Assembly (NCBI GenBank): GCA_019055375.1
Contig: JAHQIW010004334.1
Coordinates: 24,510-88,509, forward strand
Source: Parelaphostrongylus tenuis
Lineage: Eukaryota; Nematoda; Chromadorea; Rhabditida; Metastrongylidae
Direction: 5' to 3'
Length of the DNA stretch: 64,000 nt
Under the pieces are notes generated by a model. It saw nothing but the letters and a program-made list of their open reading frames with translations, was not told the DNA's origin and ran no database searches. Positions within the stretch are counted from its first letter, which is position 1. Each line of letters opens with the position of its first letter. Positions 33,715-46,700 of this stretch are shown piece after piece. The translations under genes were made by a program, and so were the position numbers.

Positions 33715-33945
33715 AAAACGCCCAGGCGGTCAACGCCTCCAGTGCTCTCGCGATCGAAAATTTACCGACAATTACCAGAAAACCAGCACGTGGCAGATAT
33801 CTCAAAAAACGAAGCGCGCCTCCATCAGACCTTCAACCAGAAGGAGAATCCCAACCACGCAAATTCTAGGGAAAAATCACCATTGATGACAAAATCATAT
33901 AAAACGTTTCTCACAAAATGCCAGTGCTTTTGCAAAAAATTATAA
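33715..33945 (+). CDS. Candidate terminal exon of an unrecognised basic protein
   Basis: After the acceptor GTCTTTCAG there are 76 open codons and a TAA at 33943-33945. GC content is clearly higher than in the AT-rich flanks and codon choice looks coding. The product is polar and basic (KTPRRSTPPVLSRSK near the start, a Cys cluster CQCFCKK at the end). The same frame is open upstream to 33568 in a poorer sequence, so an ATG start at 33568 is possible. No family recognised; upstream exons were not found. Confidence 0.33.
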   Translation, partial: KTPRRSTPPVLSRSKIYRQLPENQHVADISKNEARLHQTFNQKENPNHANSREKSPLMTKSYKTFLTKCQCFCKKL

Positions 33946-34559
33946 GAGAAGGTACAAATACAAAGTGTTACATGGATCTAGAAACGAGAGTGAAATGGAA
34001 CCCAAACGATCGAGCACAGAAGTTGAAGAAACAAATTCTTACAAATTCATGAGAATCAAATTCTTATATGCCTCATACATCGAAAACTTTTATAAAAAAA
34101 TGTAAACCATTCATTTACACAAAAGAATAGGGATTACGATTACCTTTTCCTTTGATTATTTGAAACAAAAAAATAATCTAAACTTCAGCGATGCCTAAAA
34201 TATCTATCCATGTTTATGAATATTTACCATCATTGGAAAACTGGAAAATTACGTAAATGAAAAGAATTCTTGGGTAATTGAGCCCAACACTGATTGACTG
34301 AAGCGACACAGTGATGGATGACTGACGTAATGTCGCTATATAATTCAAACTCAATTCGTGTCAACTACTCCTTTCAAGAGTGATAGTGAGACGCCGAAGA
34401 AACAGGTGGCTGATTGGGCAATGGAATGCAGGACTAAATTCACTTTCAAATATGTAGACCCTTGAAATATTTTGTATTTTATAGCTTCCGACTTATTCAC
34501 ATTTTTGCCTTTTCTCTACAAAGCTTTCGTATATTAGTGGTTCTTTATTTATTTATTTA

Positions 34560-34800
34560 CCCGATTCGTCATCACAATTTTTATCGTGCGGATCCCAAGA
34601 GTTCTGCCATTCAATTCGTTTTTCGCCTTCTTGAGTGACGTAGAATACTGGTCGGGAATTCCTGCTTGCAACCTCAACAATAGCCTTGCTGTGGCGTTCC
34701 ATAGGGTATTATTGTTGACTGTCGGAGAGTGTCGGGGTGTGGAACTCGGCTCCACGCGCGCTGCGACGAGCATCACGACCATTTAGTCACGGCACCCCCA
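34560..34800 (-). repeat. tRNA-derived SINE, family B
   Basis: Minus strand: GGGGTGCCGTGACTAAATGG, GATGCTCGTCGCAGCGCGCG, GGAGCCGAGTTCC, then the family body to the conserved end near GATCCGCACGATA. Longest copy of the three. Confidence 0.7.
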
Positions 34801-35238
34801 CTAGTGGTATTAAGCGATGATAATATTCCAACGGCAAGTTGCACATGCCAGAATAACCGACGTATAGGAATCACATTAATACTTATCAATAGCCTGTAGT
34901 CTACTGTGCTCAAATGGTTAAAAAAGTTGTTGTGAATCAAGCTGCTACTTGCCATACCGCGGTTAATAGCCAGTCACTGCACGGCATCACTTGTGATTGC
35001 GAGCTCTAGGCTACAGCTCCGAATTTTGATAAACACTCTCGTCCTGACAGTCTTACGCATCCCTCGGATTTTGTTATAAACTAACAAGCTTGCGTTTTTT
35101 TCCTAGTTTTTCATTATTCCATAGAATGTAAAAGACTTTGTTTACTTCATTAATCCACTTTTTACTTGCAACAGGATTTTTCAACAGATTATTGTAATCA
35201 TTGTCATATAACAATCGTCAAAAAAATTCAGATCTACA

Positions 35239-35586
35239 ATGGCAGATGTTCTGACTGCCTTCACCTCCTTGCCTGCCAAGTTTCAGTCATTATGGTCTCA
35301 TAAGCTCACAACGAGATTGACTATGTCATCAGTCACACCAAAGAGTTTGAAAAATCTTCTTTTTAGATGGATAGATGGAATGAGAGCGATGGGGTGGAAA
35401 GACATAGGCATGAATATCTTTCGATTTTTTGTTTGTTTACTGAACTGTCCACGCTTTCAAGACACAGTGAAAGCGATCACTAATGATAAACGGAAGAAAG
35501 GATTAAGCTACCGTAAAAAAGTCGAAGTACTGAAAGCATTATACATCAGTATGACTGCCATAAGCTTCAGCAAACGGCCACTTTGA
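35239..35586 (+). CDS. Unrecognised 115-residue open frame
   Basis: The ATG follows ATTCAG|ATCTACA, which would suit a trans-splice acceptor. The frame runs 115 codons to TGA. The middle is hydrophobic and aromatic (IFRFFVCLLNCP) and the end is basic (NDKRKKGLSYRKKVEV). I recognise no domain, and the flanks are ordinary AT-rich spacer, so it may be a relic of a repeat or chance. Confidence 0.25.
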   Translation: MADVLTAFTSLPAKFQSLWSHKLTTRLTMSSVTPKSLKNLLFRWIDGMRAMGWKDIGMNIFRFFVCLLNCPRFQDTVKAITNDKRKKGLSYRKKVEVLKALYISMTAISFSKRPL

Positions 35587-35589
35587 ACA

Positions 35590-37200
35590 CGGTAAAATCC
35601 AGACTTGAATAATGCAATAGAGTCTCTTTAGGAGTTTGACGTTTTTCTCCAACAATGAAGCACATCATCGTTGAACTATCTTTTTAATTAGTTATGCTCA
35701 TCGGAAAAAAATGCGCAAGTTAACGACACAATAGATATCGGATTTAGAATAAAACGATATTGATTTGTAAAACAGTTGTGCTTTTGCGGCTATGCGAGTC
35801 AAGACTTCAAATGTAATCAAGAAAATCTGCACCATGGATCAGTAGTGCGTATTTTCGGAGCAAAGCATCACTCAGATGGATTTTCTGAATTCTGAGAGTA
35901 ATGAGATAAAGCTTCGCGGGCACCCAAGTGATCTGCACATCAGGCAGGTTGAGTGTGAACACTTAGGTTGCCGTCGCTCTATCGGCTTAGTGGAAAACCT
36001 CTTCAGAGCGGCCATTATGAAGCAATCTCTGCACCCTTATATGAGAGCAGCAACGACCGCTTCAGCTATTTTCTACTAAACTGCCTTTATATCGGAGAAA
36101 AACACAACAATTACCTTTGTTGAAGTCAAACTGAAAACAGCTCTCTGAAAACGATGTCGATCTTGTTGGAATATGAATTGAATGCGATTTCCATTTCGTA
36201 CTACCTTTTATGCTAAATCCGCACTACTTTTCCCTACACGATTTAATTTTTAGATATGACAGCAAAACTGCTCTTCAACTAGCTTTTTTTCTTCCTATCT
36301 ATAGGAATCGTTCATTAGGATGACAACCGAAAAGGGTGAAAAATCATTCGTAGACTTCCAAATAACGAAACTTTTGGCAACACCAATAGGTAGGTTGAAT
36401 TAGTACGCAACTCGAGAGAATTTTTTGATAACAACGAGCACACCTTAGTACTGATATAAACCATAAATTGTCGTCGTAATAAAGTCGGGAGAAACTCAAA
36501 ACAAACAACTAAAAGAAAACGACGTTTTCACGGAATTTTTAAAACAGCACTTAATTCACGTACTCTTCTACGTCATAAAATCAGTGGTTACTTTGGAATG
36601 CCAATAAAAAGCCAATCATTTAATCTAATTTGACCAACTAGTTAAGTATTAACTTTCTTTCGATTTTCAAAACTCGGAATTGCCTTCTATATTTAGATTC
36701 TATTTTTGTTTCAACTAATTAACTAATCAATAGTTAATTTGGTTATTTTATCTCTTAAGACGGGTCAGCTAACAGTATTTCGTACGGTATAAACCGAAAA
36801 GTTTTTCAAACATATTGATCATTGACATTGAGAATAATTGACGGTTGGTTTTCAAGATACATCAACTCAGTTATATTGGGAAAATTCGCAAAGCGATCGG
36901 TGTGCGGTAGAGATCTCCAGCATGAGCGTCGTCTCATTTCATTTCGATGACGACGAAAATTCGTTTTTGATTCCGGTCGGACACGCATAGCACTGCTCAC
37001 ATGCTTAGATTTTTCGAGAAAAACAACTCACGAACTCGATAAATATAAACAGTGCACATAGCACGGCCACGAGCAAATTGTTCTCTCACTCCACCCCCAC
37101 CGACTGTTGTCAATAAACAACTTTCAATTATGCAAGGCCACTGCTCCCACGGCGTCAGTTCGAGATCAAGCCATTGACAACAAGAGGTGCATGTGACGGT
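35590..37200. other. No supported gene
   Basis: AT-rich spacer. Two weak minus-strand coding hints at 36806-37000 and 37020-37090 (a hydrophobic stretch LLVAVLCALFIFIEF before a GTGAGT donor) could not be joined into a model. Confidence 0.4.
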
Positions 37201-37208
37201 AGCAAAAT

Positions 37209-37394
37209 CTAAAGAAAAAAAGTAGCTGCAGGTTCTCTCTCCAAAAACTGCGTGAACATAGAATCAAGAAGTTCTGGTCCAGCACTAATCGCAGGTTCTC
37301 TCTCCAAAAACTGCGTGAACATAGAATCAAGAAGTTCTGGTCCAGCACTAATCGTTTGCGTAAGTTTCTCTACGTATCGCTTCAACATGCTCAT
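37209..37394 (-). other. Open frame with a perfect 21-residue duplication
   Basis: The minus-strand frame begins MSMLKRYVEKLTQT and then holds two identical 21-residue units (SAGPELLDSMFTQFLEREPA plus I). It looks coding in composition but has no clear acceptor or donor, so it may be one exon of an unseen gene. See the 63-bp repeat entry. Confidence 0.3.
37228..37353. repeat. Perfect 63-bp tandem duplication, two copies
   Basis: 37228-37290 and 37291-37353 are identical base for base. 63 is a multiple of three, so the minus-strand frame is kept. Perfect identity in a region where every other repeat is decayed points to a recent event or an assembly artefact. Confidence 0.95.
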
Positions 37395-37954
37395 GATATG
37401 AGCATAAAGATAATATCCAAGAAAGGAATGAACACAGCTTCAAAACTGCAAAAAAATTTTCATTGAGGAATGCTTATTTAAAAGCAGAAATGACCATTCT
37501 AAGTGTTCTGTCGATGCAGTAGATGAAGACAACTCTCTCTAAACCACCCCAGGAATTATTTCGTATTCTTTCAATGAATATTTTGGCACGTATACGTAGA
37601 TAAGCATTGCTGGGAGTAGGCAAAAAGTAATAAGAAATGATATTGTGTTACGTCACAGCAAGCTCTACTATCCATCCTCATTCCTGCTCTACAGCTCTGA
37701 GCTTCAGCAATGAACTTCAAATCTTGAAGGACAACGGAAGGACTAAGAGAGCTTCATAACGTAGAGACAGCAAGTTAATTTTTAGAATCTGCCTGTGCTG
37801 GCACGCAAACGTTTCATATATCATTTCTATCATTACTATAGATAATATAGTTGCTGGTGTTAAAAATTAAGCTTTTTTTCATAAATGTAATGACACACTG
37901 TCATAGAAAGTTGATAAACCGACTTTCCTTTACCTTCGTCATCACTCACATATT

Positions 37955-38400
37955 TCTCGTTGATGAAGAGAAAGCGCGAAGTTGGTGATAAAAAAACTGA
38001 TTCATTCCGCTGACGTTTCAACACGCTTCGTCCTTCGCCTCTTCAGAGCCCATTGATCCAACCCGATGTCCACAGTCGCTCGTCCACGTAGTAGTTTTCG
38101 CCTTCGTTTTGTTCGGGTCGGATCTTCTTTGGTGAAGCACCGTTTGAATGAAAATTTTAATAAGCAGTACCTATTTTATACAGAACGACTGCAGATAGTA
38201 ATGTCTGTTATCTAACAATATATTGTTCCCCCGAAGTAGATCCGACTTCAAGTAGATGAAGGCGCAAATCACAACGAGGGCGAATGATTGGAGAGTATCG
38301 GCTCGGATCATCGGCTCTGAAGAGGACGAAAAGCATCGAAACGTCAACCGAATAAACAGGCTTTTTAACCAAGTTTGTGCTTTCACTCGATTAACAACAA
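37955..38400. repeat. Long inverted repeat (foldback-type element)
   Basis: The reverse complement of about 37955-38135 matches 38230-38400 with scattered differences: GGCTCTGAAGAGGCGAAGG against GGCTCTGAAGAGGACGAAA; GAAACGTCAGCGGAAT against GAAACGTCAACCGAAT; AGATCCGACCC...GAAGGCG against AGATCCGACTT...GAAGGCG. The central spacer is about 95 bp. Confidence 0.75.
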
Positions 38401-38719
38401 ATACACTTTCAAAGCATTTTTTGCATGTTTCGTCTTTGAATCTACTATGCTGACCCACTGTTGCTCCATTCCCTTCTTTCAATCACACACACACCATAAA
38501 AAAAGGTCTCCAATTTTTTCGAACATAAATTTAGCTGCTAGTTGGAATTATTGGGTTTTTTGGGAAATTTCGTTGAATGCTGGTCAAGTTGGTTCTTTCT
38601 GGAGTCGTATTATATCTGAATTAGAGCGCTTACACTCGAATCTTATCTTCAACAATGAAGGGAATGGTAGATTTTCCACAGCATTTAGGTTACTTGGATA
38701 TTTCAGTAAGTAACACTAT

Positions 38720-40570
38720 AGTTAAAAACTTGTCTTCATCAGGGTGGCTAGTGAGTGACTCGTTCTCACGACGATTTGTAGTAAGCCAGGGAGTCGGGCC
38801 TGCTCCACTATTTGGTAATCGTACTAATTAATAAGCAGTTCGCCAGAACATTGTGACGTTCCGCATGCTATCTGGGTGTAAATTTGCGTTTATTATTGAA
38901 ATGAGTAAGCAAATAGAAAACGAAATTACTCTACTTCCTTCGGCGTAAGTGCGAACACGACAACGGCAAAGTCAATCAGCAGAGGTTAACTTATCAGAAA
39001 AATTTACAAGGCTATCTATAAAAGAATAATCTCGCGAAGTTTTTGGATATGAATCAAAAAAGTGGATAGAATTGAAAGCTAAGCAACAGGCGCACCAGCT
39101 TTATTTCTAAGTTTTGGAACAATTCATAAGGTGGAACGATAGATTCATGACACGGGATAAGTGATATGAGGTGCACAGCAGTACTTACAAGGTTCGATGA
39201 GTGCCCAAAGCGACTCAGGTTTCCGTGATTGTGGCGTCCGAAAACTGGACTCAGGGCTGTCAAAAAGTATAATACTAAATTAGTCGGCACTATTGCAACA
39301 TTCATCGTAAAACTTTGGATTCAAGTTGAGTTAATTTAAAAACGGCATTTCATGCCATTTGGCACGAGGATGGTGTAACAAAGAGATTTGTATGGATACA
39401 TATGTATGCTAGGTCATCACAAGTTATCCTAAGCTCAATACCTTCGCTATTTCTGCCTTAAAGCCATCATCCGTAGATGTGATTAGGACATTAACTAGTT
39501 CGGCTGAAATTCGAGAACCTGGTGGATCTTCTCTCCGCATTCAAATTAAACACTGGTTGAGCATTTTTTTTACAGATACAAACAGTTGTTTTGAGGGTTC
39601 GCATTTCTTCATCGTACACAGGTGCCAGTCTTTGAGCATCGGTGAAGAGGTCTGTTATCTTGTGACTTGGATTCTTCCACGACGTCAGCGGCATTTTCGG
39701 GTGGCGTGGTAGTTAATGGCGTTCTTGATGCAGGTTGAGATTGTGGTGATAAGGCTTAAAGACTCTTAGAGCGTTCGGTGAATTCCCGCAGCTTTATAGT
39801 TTTTCACAAAAAGGGAAGAAGGAAACTAAATTGTAGAGAGTAATTACACCACCAAAAGGACTACGTGATTTGCATTCTGCTCGAATAAATAAGGTGTTAT
39901 GAATGTACACTGCTACACTAACTCAGATTCGAAGTAGTCTTCTCTACAGGTTTTATTTCAAAAAAAGTATGAGAACGTTAGTCAGACGAAAGCGAAAGAT
40001 GGGCGCATCAATTCGAATTCGCGTTCACACGAAAACTAATAGGATTTAGTGCTAGTGGGTCGAAGCAAATCCAATGAGACCTCCTAACTCTCCCATATGA
40101 TCGGCTCTATTAAGAAAAACAACGAAGTCGGCCTTTTTGCGGCGTCTGTGAGCAACGAGGGGCGATGTGCTCGACATGGTTGAGAGACGAAGAATGGCCA
40201 AATAATCTATCAGCTCATCAATTGAAAATTGACTGATGCTAATTTTTATGGCAAACTACTTAGATCACAAATCTAAAACGCAAATTTTAGCTCAACTCGT
40301 GAAGAATTGATCTGAAAGCTATCACCTCAAAAAGTAGAATGTCTTTTGCAAGTGATTGAAAGCTAGTACACACATTCATTTACTACATCATTGTTTAGTG
40401 AAGCGAAATAGATGACGTGCCCCTTAAGAAATCACTACCATACGCCTCTCCCTTCATGCTTCACAACATCCATAAATCCTAGCATAATATGCAATATACT
40501 GTTACGCAGAAATTTCGCAAAGTTCCTCAAAATGTTCTTCGTAGTAGATGATATTTCAATATTGAAAACA
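38720..40570. other. No supported gene
   Basis: AT-rich spacer with short unrecognised frames on both strands. Confidence 0.5.
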
Positions 40571-40578
40571 ACAGCTTG

Positions 40579-40611
<33 letters not shown>
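40579..40611. repeat. (TA)n microsatellite
   Basis: About 16 TA units in a row, just upstream of the mariner/Tc1 fossil at 40.7 kb. Confidence 0.95.
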
Positions 40612-40616
<5 letters not shown>

Positions 40617-40689
40617 GTGCGGAAAGGTTCTGATAATTTTCAAGATATTTCAACTGCAAAAAAATAGTGTTTAAACAAATGTTCTTTCT

Positions 40690-41840
40690 CTAGAAAGAGT
40701 GATTACGTTTATTAGACAAAAGATTATAACAACAATCAGAAAAAGTCCACAACAAATTCTCAAAAGTGGCTCCTTTGGTCTCTATATATTTACGAAGTTG
40801 CTCGCGAAAAATTCCAACAATGTTCGCACACGTTTCCACCTTGAAATCGTTCCAAGCGCATGTCAAAGCCGTTTTAAGCGCGTTTACGCTGGTGTGGCAA
40901 TTAGCCGAGACTTTTTCCTCCAGTATGGGACACAAGGAGTAATCCATTGGGTTGAGATTCGGCGAGTATGACGGGCAAATATCCTTATCCCAAGAGCCTT
41001 AGAACAGTTCTTGACAGAGGGTAATCATTGAGAGGGCCGAATGCGCAGAATTCCACTCTTGCCGAGGCGTAAATCTGTCGGCGCCAAAGTGTTGAGTGCT
41101 CCAAGGTTGCAGTACGCCCTGTAAAAGTTACTGCTTGAACTTAGCAGCATTTATTTTGACGTTCCGTTGATGAAGACTAACGGCGTCTTTCTAGTGGCGT
41201 AAATATGGTGGTCCAGATCATCACAGAGGCAGGAAAATAACTGCGGCCCATCGTTGTTGCTACTGCGGACTTGTGCTAAACCTTCTTGAAAAGTTGTCGT
41301 TGATTCTGACGATTGTGGAGTAGTTCGAGTTTGAATTTTTTCTTAACCGTAAAACACCTTCGACAATTAAGCATTAACTATTAACGAATCAATCGACGAG
41401 CCTTTGAAAGCCATTCTTCAATCACCTTTTTGCTCAGAAAGTGAACACGTGCGATCTTGTACCTGCGCTGCTCCATCTTATTTTTGGTATTGTTTGGACA
41501 CTCCACTCGCTAATCCCGAGCTTCCAAAGTCATTTTGCGAATTGGACGCTCCCGATTCGTTGAACTTGGCAGCGGATCTTTAGAATAAATCTAATAAATC
41601 CTACCTGAGCCAACTTGTCATGTGTTCTGTCAATGGGCTCTTGTACAGCCCGGTACACGTGTTTCGACCTTGACGGTCTCGTCAGTCAGGCAGAACCCTT
41701 CGTCTTTTAACCAATCCTCTGTGGATGCTCCAGTGATCTTTTGAATGTTTTTCGAAGTAGATGAGGTGGCTGGACGGTCTTTTCGAGAACGGTCCTCAAT
41801 TCTTCGGTCTCTCTAAACGTTTCACGACTCTCCTGACAAA
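40690..41840 (-). mobile_element. Decayed mariner/Tc1-family transposon, nearly full length
   Basis: On the minus strand the order is right for a transposase: an N-terminal DNA-binding part in fragments at 41640-41840, a decayed middle, and a well kept C-terminal frame at 40690-40947 with NPMDYSLCPILEEKV (the catalytic Asp) and a tail REQLRKYIETKGATFE. Several frameshifts and stops. It belongs to a different lineage from the other mariners here. Confidence 0.75.
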
Positions 41841-42309
41841 AAATAAAATACAACTTTTAAATTTGCAAGATTTATGCTATCGAATAACTATTAAAATGTC
41901 TATAAAGTGCGAAAAATACGTTTTCCTTGGATATGATTGCTGATAGGGGAAGTGCCGTATCATGCGCAATGATGAACGCCTGCTTTTCCTATTACTCGAG
42001 CTATATATTAAAATCGCCTCCACATAAACCTCTAATAGAAATACCTAGTTGTAGAAGATGTGCATTCAAGTTACGTTCTCGCAAAACAGGGGATACAAAT
42101 GCACAATAGGAGTTGAAAGTTTGCTTAATTTCTTACAAGGACGTGGTATTACCGCTTAAAAATGAAGGATTCCAAGAGAAGTAATCAGTCTTATCATCAA
42201 AATACCTTTTTTAAAGGTTCATTCACGATATTTCATTCTTTATCCAACGGTAAGGTGCCTCTGACGCATAAATTTCACCTATAATTATCAATAAATCACC
42301 TTTGACGTC

Positions 42310-42625
42310 CAAGTGGCGGAGTGACAATTTAGGCGCGAAATGTGATCTGCTTTTCCCTCTTGCAGCGTTCTATGGAAGTCTTTCAAAAAAGTAATTACGT
42401 CACCAGAATACTAAAGATTTGAGCTATCTAATGGCAAATAAAACTTCAGTGAAGAGCCATATTGAGTCTCAGCAGAGCAAGTGGAGGAAACTGAGCGTGA
42501 AACATAATTTTATTTTTGCTGCTGTAGCGTATTAAAAGATCTTCTTCCTACATATAACAGATTATTGAAATCGTAGAAATCTGAGCTTTTGAATGACTAC
42601 CAAACATTCAGAAGAAAACTTTTAT
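42310..42625 (+). repeat. Dispersed repeat, two tandem copies, same family as 12.0-12.3 kb
   Basis: ATGTGATCTGCTTTTCCCTC / GATTTGAGCTATCTAATGGC and AATTTTATTTTTGCTGCTGT / CTGAGCTTTTGAATGACTAC mark the two units. The shared feature is a GTGATCT...TGCTG start and a GAGCTATCGAATGA-like 3' box; a single such box also occurs at 41873-41887. Confidence 0.45.
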
Positions 42626-43114
42626 GCAGTGAGAAAGGTCTCCAAACAATCGTGTACCTCATCTGGTACATGTCGTCCCTTAGAGGTTAAAGTTGGAGTC
42701 TTGAGAATTCGAGAAAAGTATACTAAAAGCTTTGAGCACATACTAGGAGGCCAAAGTCGCGCTATAGTTTACGCACCGATCCAATTTTGAACGTTTTTCT
42801 TAAGAAGTTTAAACAATAAGAATAAAGCTGTGAGATTCTTATTCACTGAAGATTGGTCGTCCAAGGTTTAAAGAATAAAGATGTATGGTTTACTGAATGT
42901 TTAATATTTGTTATGAATTTTACGAAGTATTATAGCCGTGAAGAAAATTCACTTTAAAGTTTAAAATACTACTACAAGTAAGAATTTCCATCCAGTGAAG
43001 TTTATTGCTAATTTGTGCTCAAGGCTTCAAATATTCATAAATGATCATACACAAAGTTTATGACAGAATTTGAGAAGGTGTGATAAAAAGCGCTATGCAT
43101 TTCTCCGAAAGTAT

Positions 43115-43470
43115 CTGATCTTTGCTTTCATAAGAGTTATAGGGATGAGCGCCAACAGAGACTGACGGCGGAGAACTAAGCCGTGAGTGACCACAAAAGG
43201 GGTGGTCACTAAGAATTGGCTCCTCAGTACTAGCTCGCGAGTAAAATAAACATTAGCACTACCAAGACCAACAGAGAAGATTTGAGCCATGAATGACTAA
43301 GACTGGCGACTATGGACCACTCGTTAATCTTCACTTGTATGAGAGTGACATGAGCATAAGCACTAATAGAGACTAACGGAGGAGAAATAAATCGCAATGA
43401 CCAGAAAAGGACGGGAGAATAAGAATTGGTTGCGGAGTAGCTGCGCATCAGCCGCTCGAGAGTAAACAAA
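43115..43470. repeat. Diverged tandem duplication, period about 205 bp
   Basis: The stretch from GAGCGCCAACAGAGACTGAC (43147) to AAGAATTGG and CGCGAGTAAA recurs from GAGCATAAGCACTAATAGAG (43352) to AAGAATTGG and CTCGAGAGTAAA. The opposed open frames across it (43230-43544 minus, 43489-43782 plus) show no recognised domain. Confidence 0.6.
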
Positions 43471-43789
43471 AATGTCAGAGATCCTCGAGTGAACACGTCG
43501 AGTGCTCGATCAGATATCATTGCCATCGGCGCGGAGCTTTGCACTGAAGTCCTTCTAATCGCTGTGGGAACAAACTATGCCCTTATCATTGCAGTGACTT
43601 CAGTTTTTTTTTCAGCGAAGGAGGTTCTCATTAGCGACGTATTGAGCAGAAACGCATTTACGTGCACGAAGACTCGGAGATATCAAAGCGATAGGAACCA
43701 ATGTTGGTTCACATGCAAATCTTTGATATGCACTGATAGAGAGTATAAATTGCAAATGCGGTCTCCTTTACAACTTCTTTGACGGTTTA

Positions 43790-46700
43790 ACGCTGCGCCG
43801 AACTTGAAGGTGTCCTCTGGATGTCGAAATGCGATCTTCTGTAGGGGCCTATTTGACAAAGCCTACCGACCTAAGAATGAATGCGACATTCTGGTCGTCA
43901 GGCCTAAGAGCGAATTTATAACACGAAAGAGTGTGACCAAGCTTCAGTGATGATTCAGACTCCAAAATTACTTGAAGGTCTTGCGTCAATATGTGTGATG
44001 CGCTTAGTCACTTAGCAGTAGAGACAAAAGCGGTTGTACTTGGAAAAGAGGCTTGGCAAAAGGCCAACTTGTCAACTTTGAGTCGAAAATCGGTTGAATT
44101 CTATATTCGATCGTCTGTGTGTGTTGTTGATTGCAAGTTCTATGCGCAAATACGCCTACTCTAAGACATATGAGCTTGCTTGTACTAAAAGTAAAATGGA
44201 TATATCAACATCACGAAGGTCGTATTTTCTTAGACTTCCTAGACAAGTACGTAGACGGTCCATACCCAAGTGTTGAGCAGAGCCGAATCCTCATTCCAAG
44301 TGATTCATCTGCATTTTCGTCCATTAAACGGTTATGTACATAGTTTAGATGACTATGGAGTAAAGAATTGCATATCCTCTTTTGGATTTGCGAAAAAGAT
44401 GTATTAACTCTCTGAAAAATCTTTACTACAGGTGGGCACTTGTCCGCGCTTGCGGATCAGAAATGTAATTGTGACTCGGGAATTGAATTCTTTTATGAAG
44501 TATTGCATCCTATGAGCATCGCTTTCTGCGAGTAGCTTGCTAGCGATCAAGGACGACATAAAACATGAATAAATAATTGCCTTTGATCGTGAGCTGTTGA
44601 AAACTATTGGCATTAAGAGTTCGAAAGGCAATTTTAAATACTAATCACTGCTTGCACTCGATGCTAGTTAGAACTTCATCTTGGAAAGATTTGAACTAAA
44701 TGGGCAAACATAAATCAATTAAATGCGATCGTTTAATTTCATGAAATAGTAACTTGCTTGATTAAAATGAGAACCTTCCAATGAGTAAAGTTCAAACAAG
44801 AAAAACTTTGTTTGAACAAGAAACATGACGTAATGAAAATAAATCCTACATGAAGTTTACGATATGGTTTGGTTCAACAAGAGCTTATTATTCATAGCAA
44901 AGCAAAGCCTAATTAAAGAACTGTGCGTATGTCCAGATAAGAGTCAATTATGGATAACTCAGGATGGCTACGACTGCCATCAGCTTCGACGATATTTGTA
45001 CAGCGGCTTGCTTCCTGGTTGCTGAGCTACCGCTACATGGCTCTGCTATGTAATGGATAGAAGGGCAAATAACAATTGGCCAAATAACGCATCAGATTTG
45101 ATTGTTTCTATAAACAGCACTACAATAAGCCAATATTGAATTTTTCACTTTTTTCGAGAGCGACTCAAACTATCGGCTAAGTGAAAAGCGAAGAAGTTGA
45201 AAAGTTAGCCGAGTAAAGTATTTATTTAAACTTTGTAATATTATTTTAGTTATCAGATAAAGTGGCTTCTTTGTTTCTTGAGAAAATTTCATATTTGAAA
45301 TTTGAGTATACTTCTGTAGACGTATAGAAAACTTTGAATGCATAAAATTCCATACTTTCTTTGTTGATTTAGCATGAGGTATGAGATTGGTAATAAATTT
45401 TTTCAATTACCAACTTGTGCTACAGCTAATCAACATAGAAACCACGAGTGATAGATAAGTAATGTCGGGGTCAAAGCAAAGTTGGCTTACAAGATAAAAT
45501 GTTATATTCGAAAGCTAAGTTTCTAATAGAGAGCAAATTACTATCAGTGGGCAATTAGCATAACATCTATACAAAAGGACATCGCTGATGAAGGCTACTT
45601 TTTATGAGCGGAGCATCACTGAAGAAGATAGAACAAGAACGGCAAGAAAAACAAATACACGACGAGGCGTACATCTGCGGGAGAATGATTGAAGATACTG
45701 CTGAAGAGAACATTTTCTGTAATGAATGCAACGATCGCAGAGATTCAAACTACTACTAAACAGACTACATTCAATAAGAATCCTTTTGTATGATGAAAAT
45801 GGTGAAATGATTAACGTGATGGTAAAAGCCCAACAATTGAGGTGCGCAAGTGGATCTGAAATATCAGTGAAACACATCGGTTTTGACTTGTTTAGTAATG
45901 AACTGTTCGTCTTATCTGAAATCATGATGAGTGAGGAGTGTGCAACAATACATTGGGTCGCCTTGATTCCTAATATCCTACAAAAACCTAAACTAACAAG
46001 AACTGAATCAAAAGTACCAGGAAAAAAAGAAAAAGACCGATTAAGGTTAAGATATCTTTAAATATCTCATGTAAGAAAGCGTACAGTAAATAGCCGCACT
46101 TTGACCCAAAGAACAAATTAGATTTGTTTTTGAAGTGATAAGTAATTTGAAATGAAGAATTTTTTCCAACTTGCCGCTTCGAATTTAAATGTTTTATCTA
46201 TACTGTGAGTCTTGAGAAGAACAGTGAGATTTGATTGATTTTCGGTATATAAATCTGATGCGTTGCTACTTCAATCAACAACCCTAGCAGATTCTGATAT
46301 TATCGTGACCTAGAAATATTTCTAGGAGTCGAACTACAACGTTCAGTAGTGTTCAGAGAGTTTCATTACCTAGAACGATCAAGTATTTGGTAATAAGTTC
46401 AAGAATTTTTTTGAATGTGAAGCTGAAATAAAATCACTGTCGTAGCAAAAGACGGTGAGCTAGTCACAAGTTTACTAGGATCCAATTCGCCCAGCCTAGG
46501 CCATAACGTCTAACTATGTTGCCGAATCTGAAAACTGGAGCCCCTACAACAACGATGTAAGGAGAGGTTAAATGTCTCAAACAGCATACATGATTACATA
46601 GTATAACGTTCTTCAATAAAAACTAGCAACTACTTCGCTCCTAGTGGTTCTTCGCCTCATCATGGCTCGAAGGTGTTCTTGGATGTTGGAATACAAAGTA

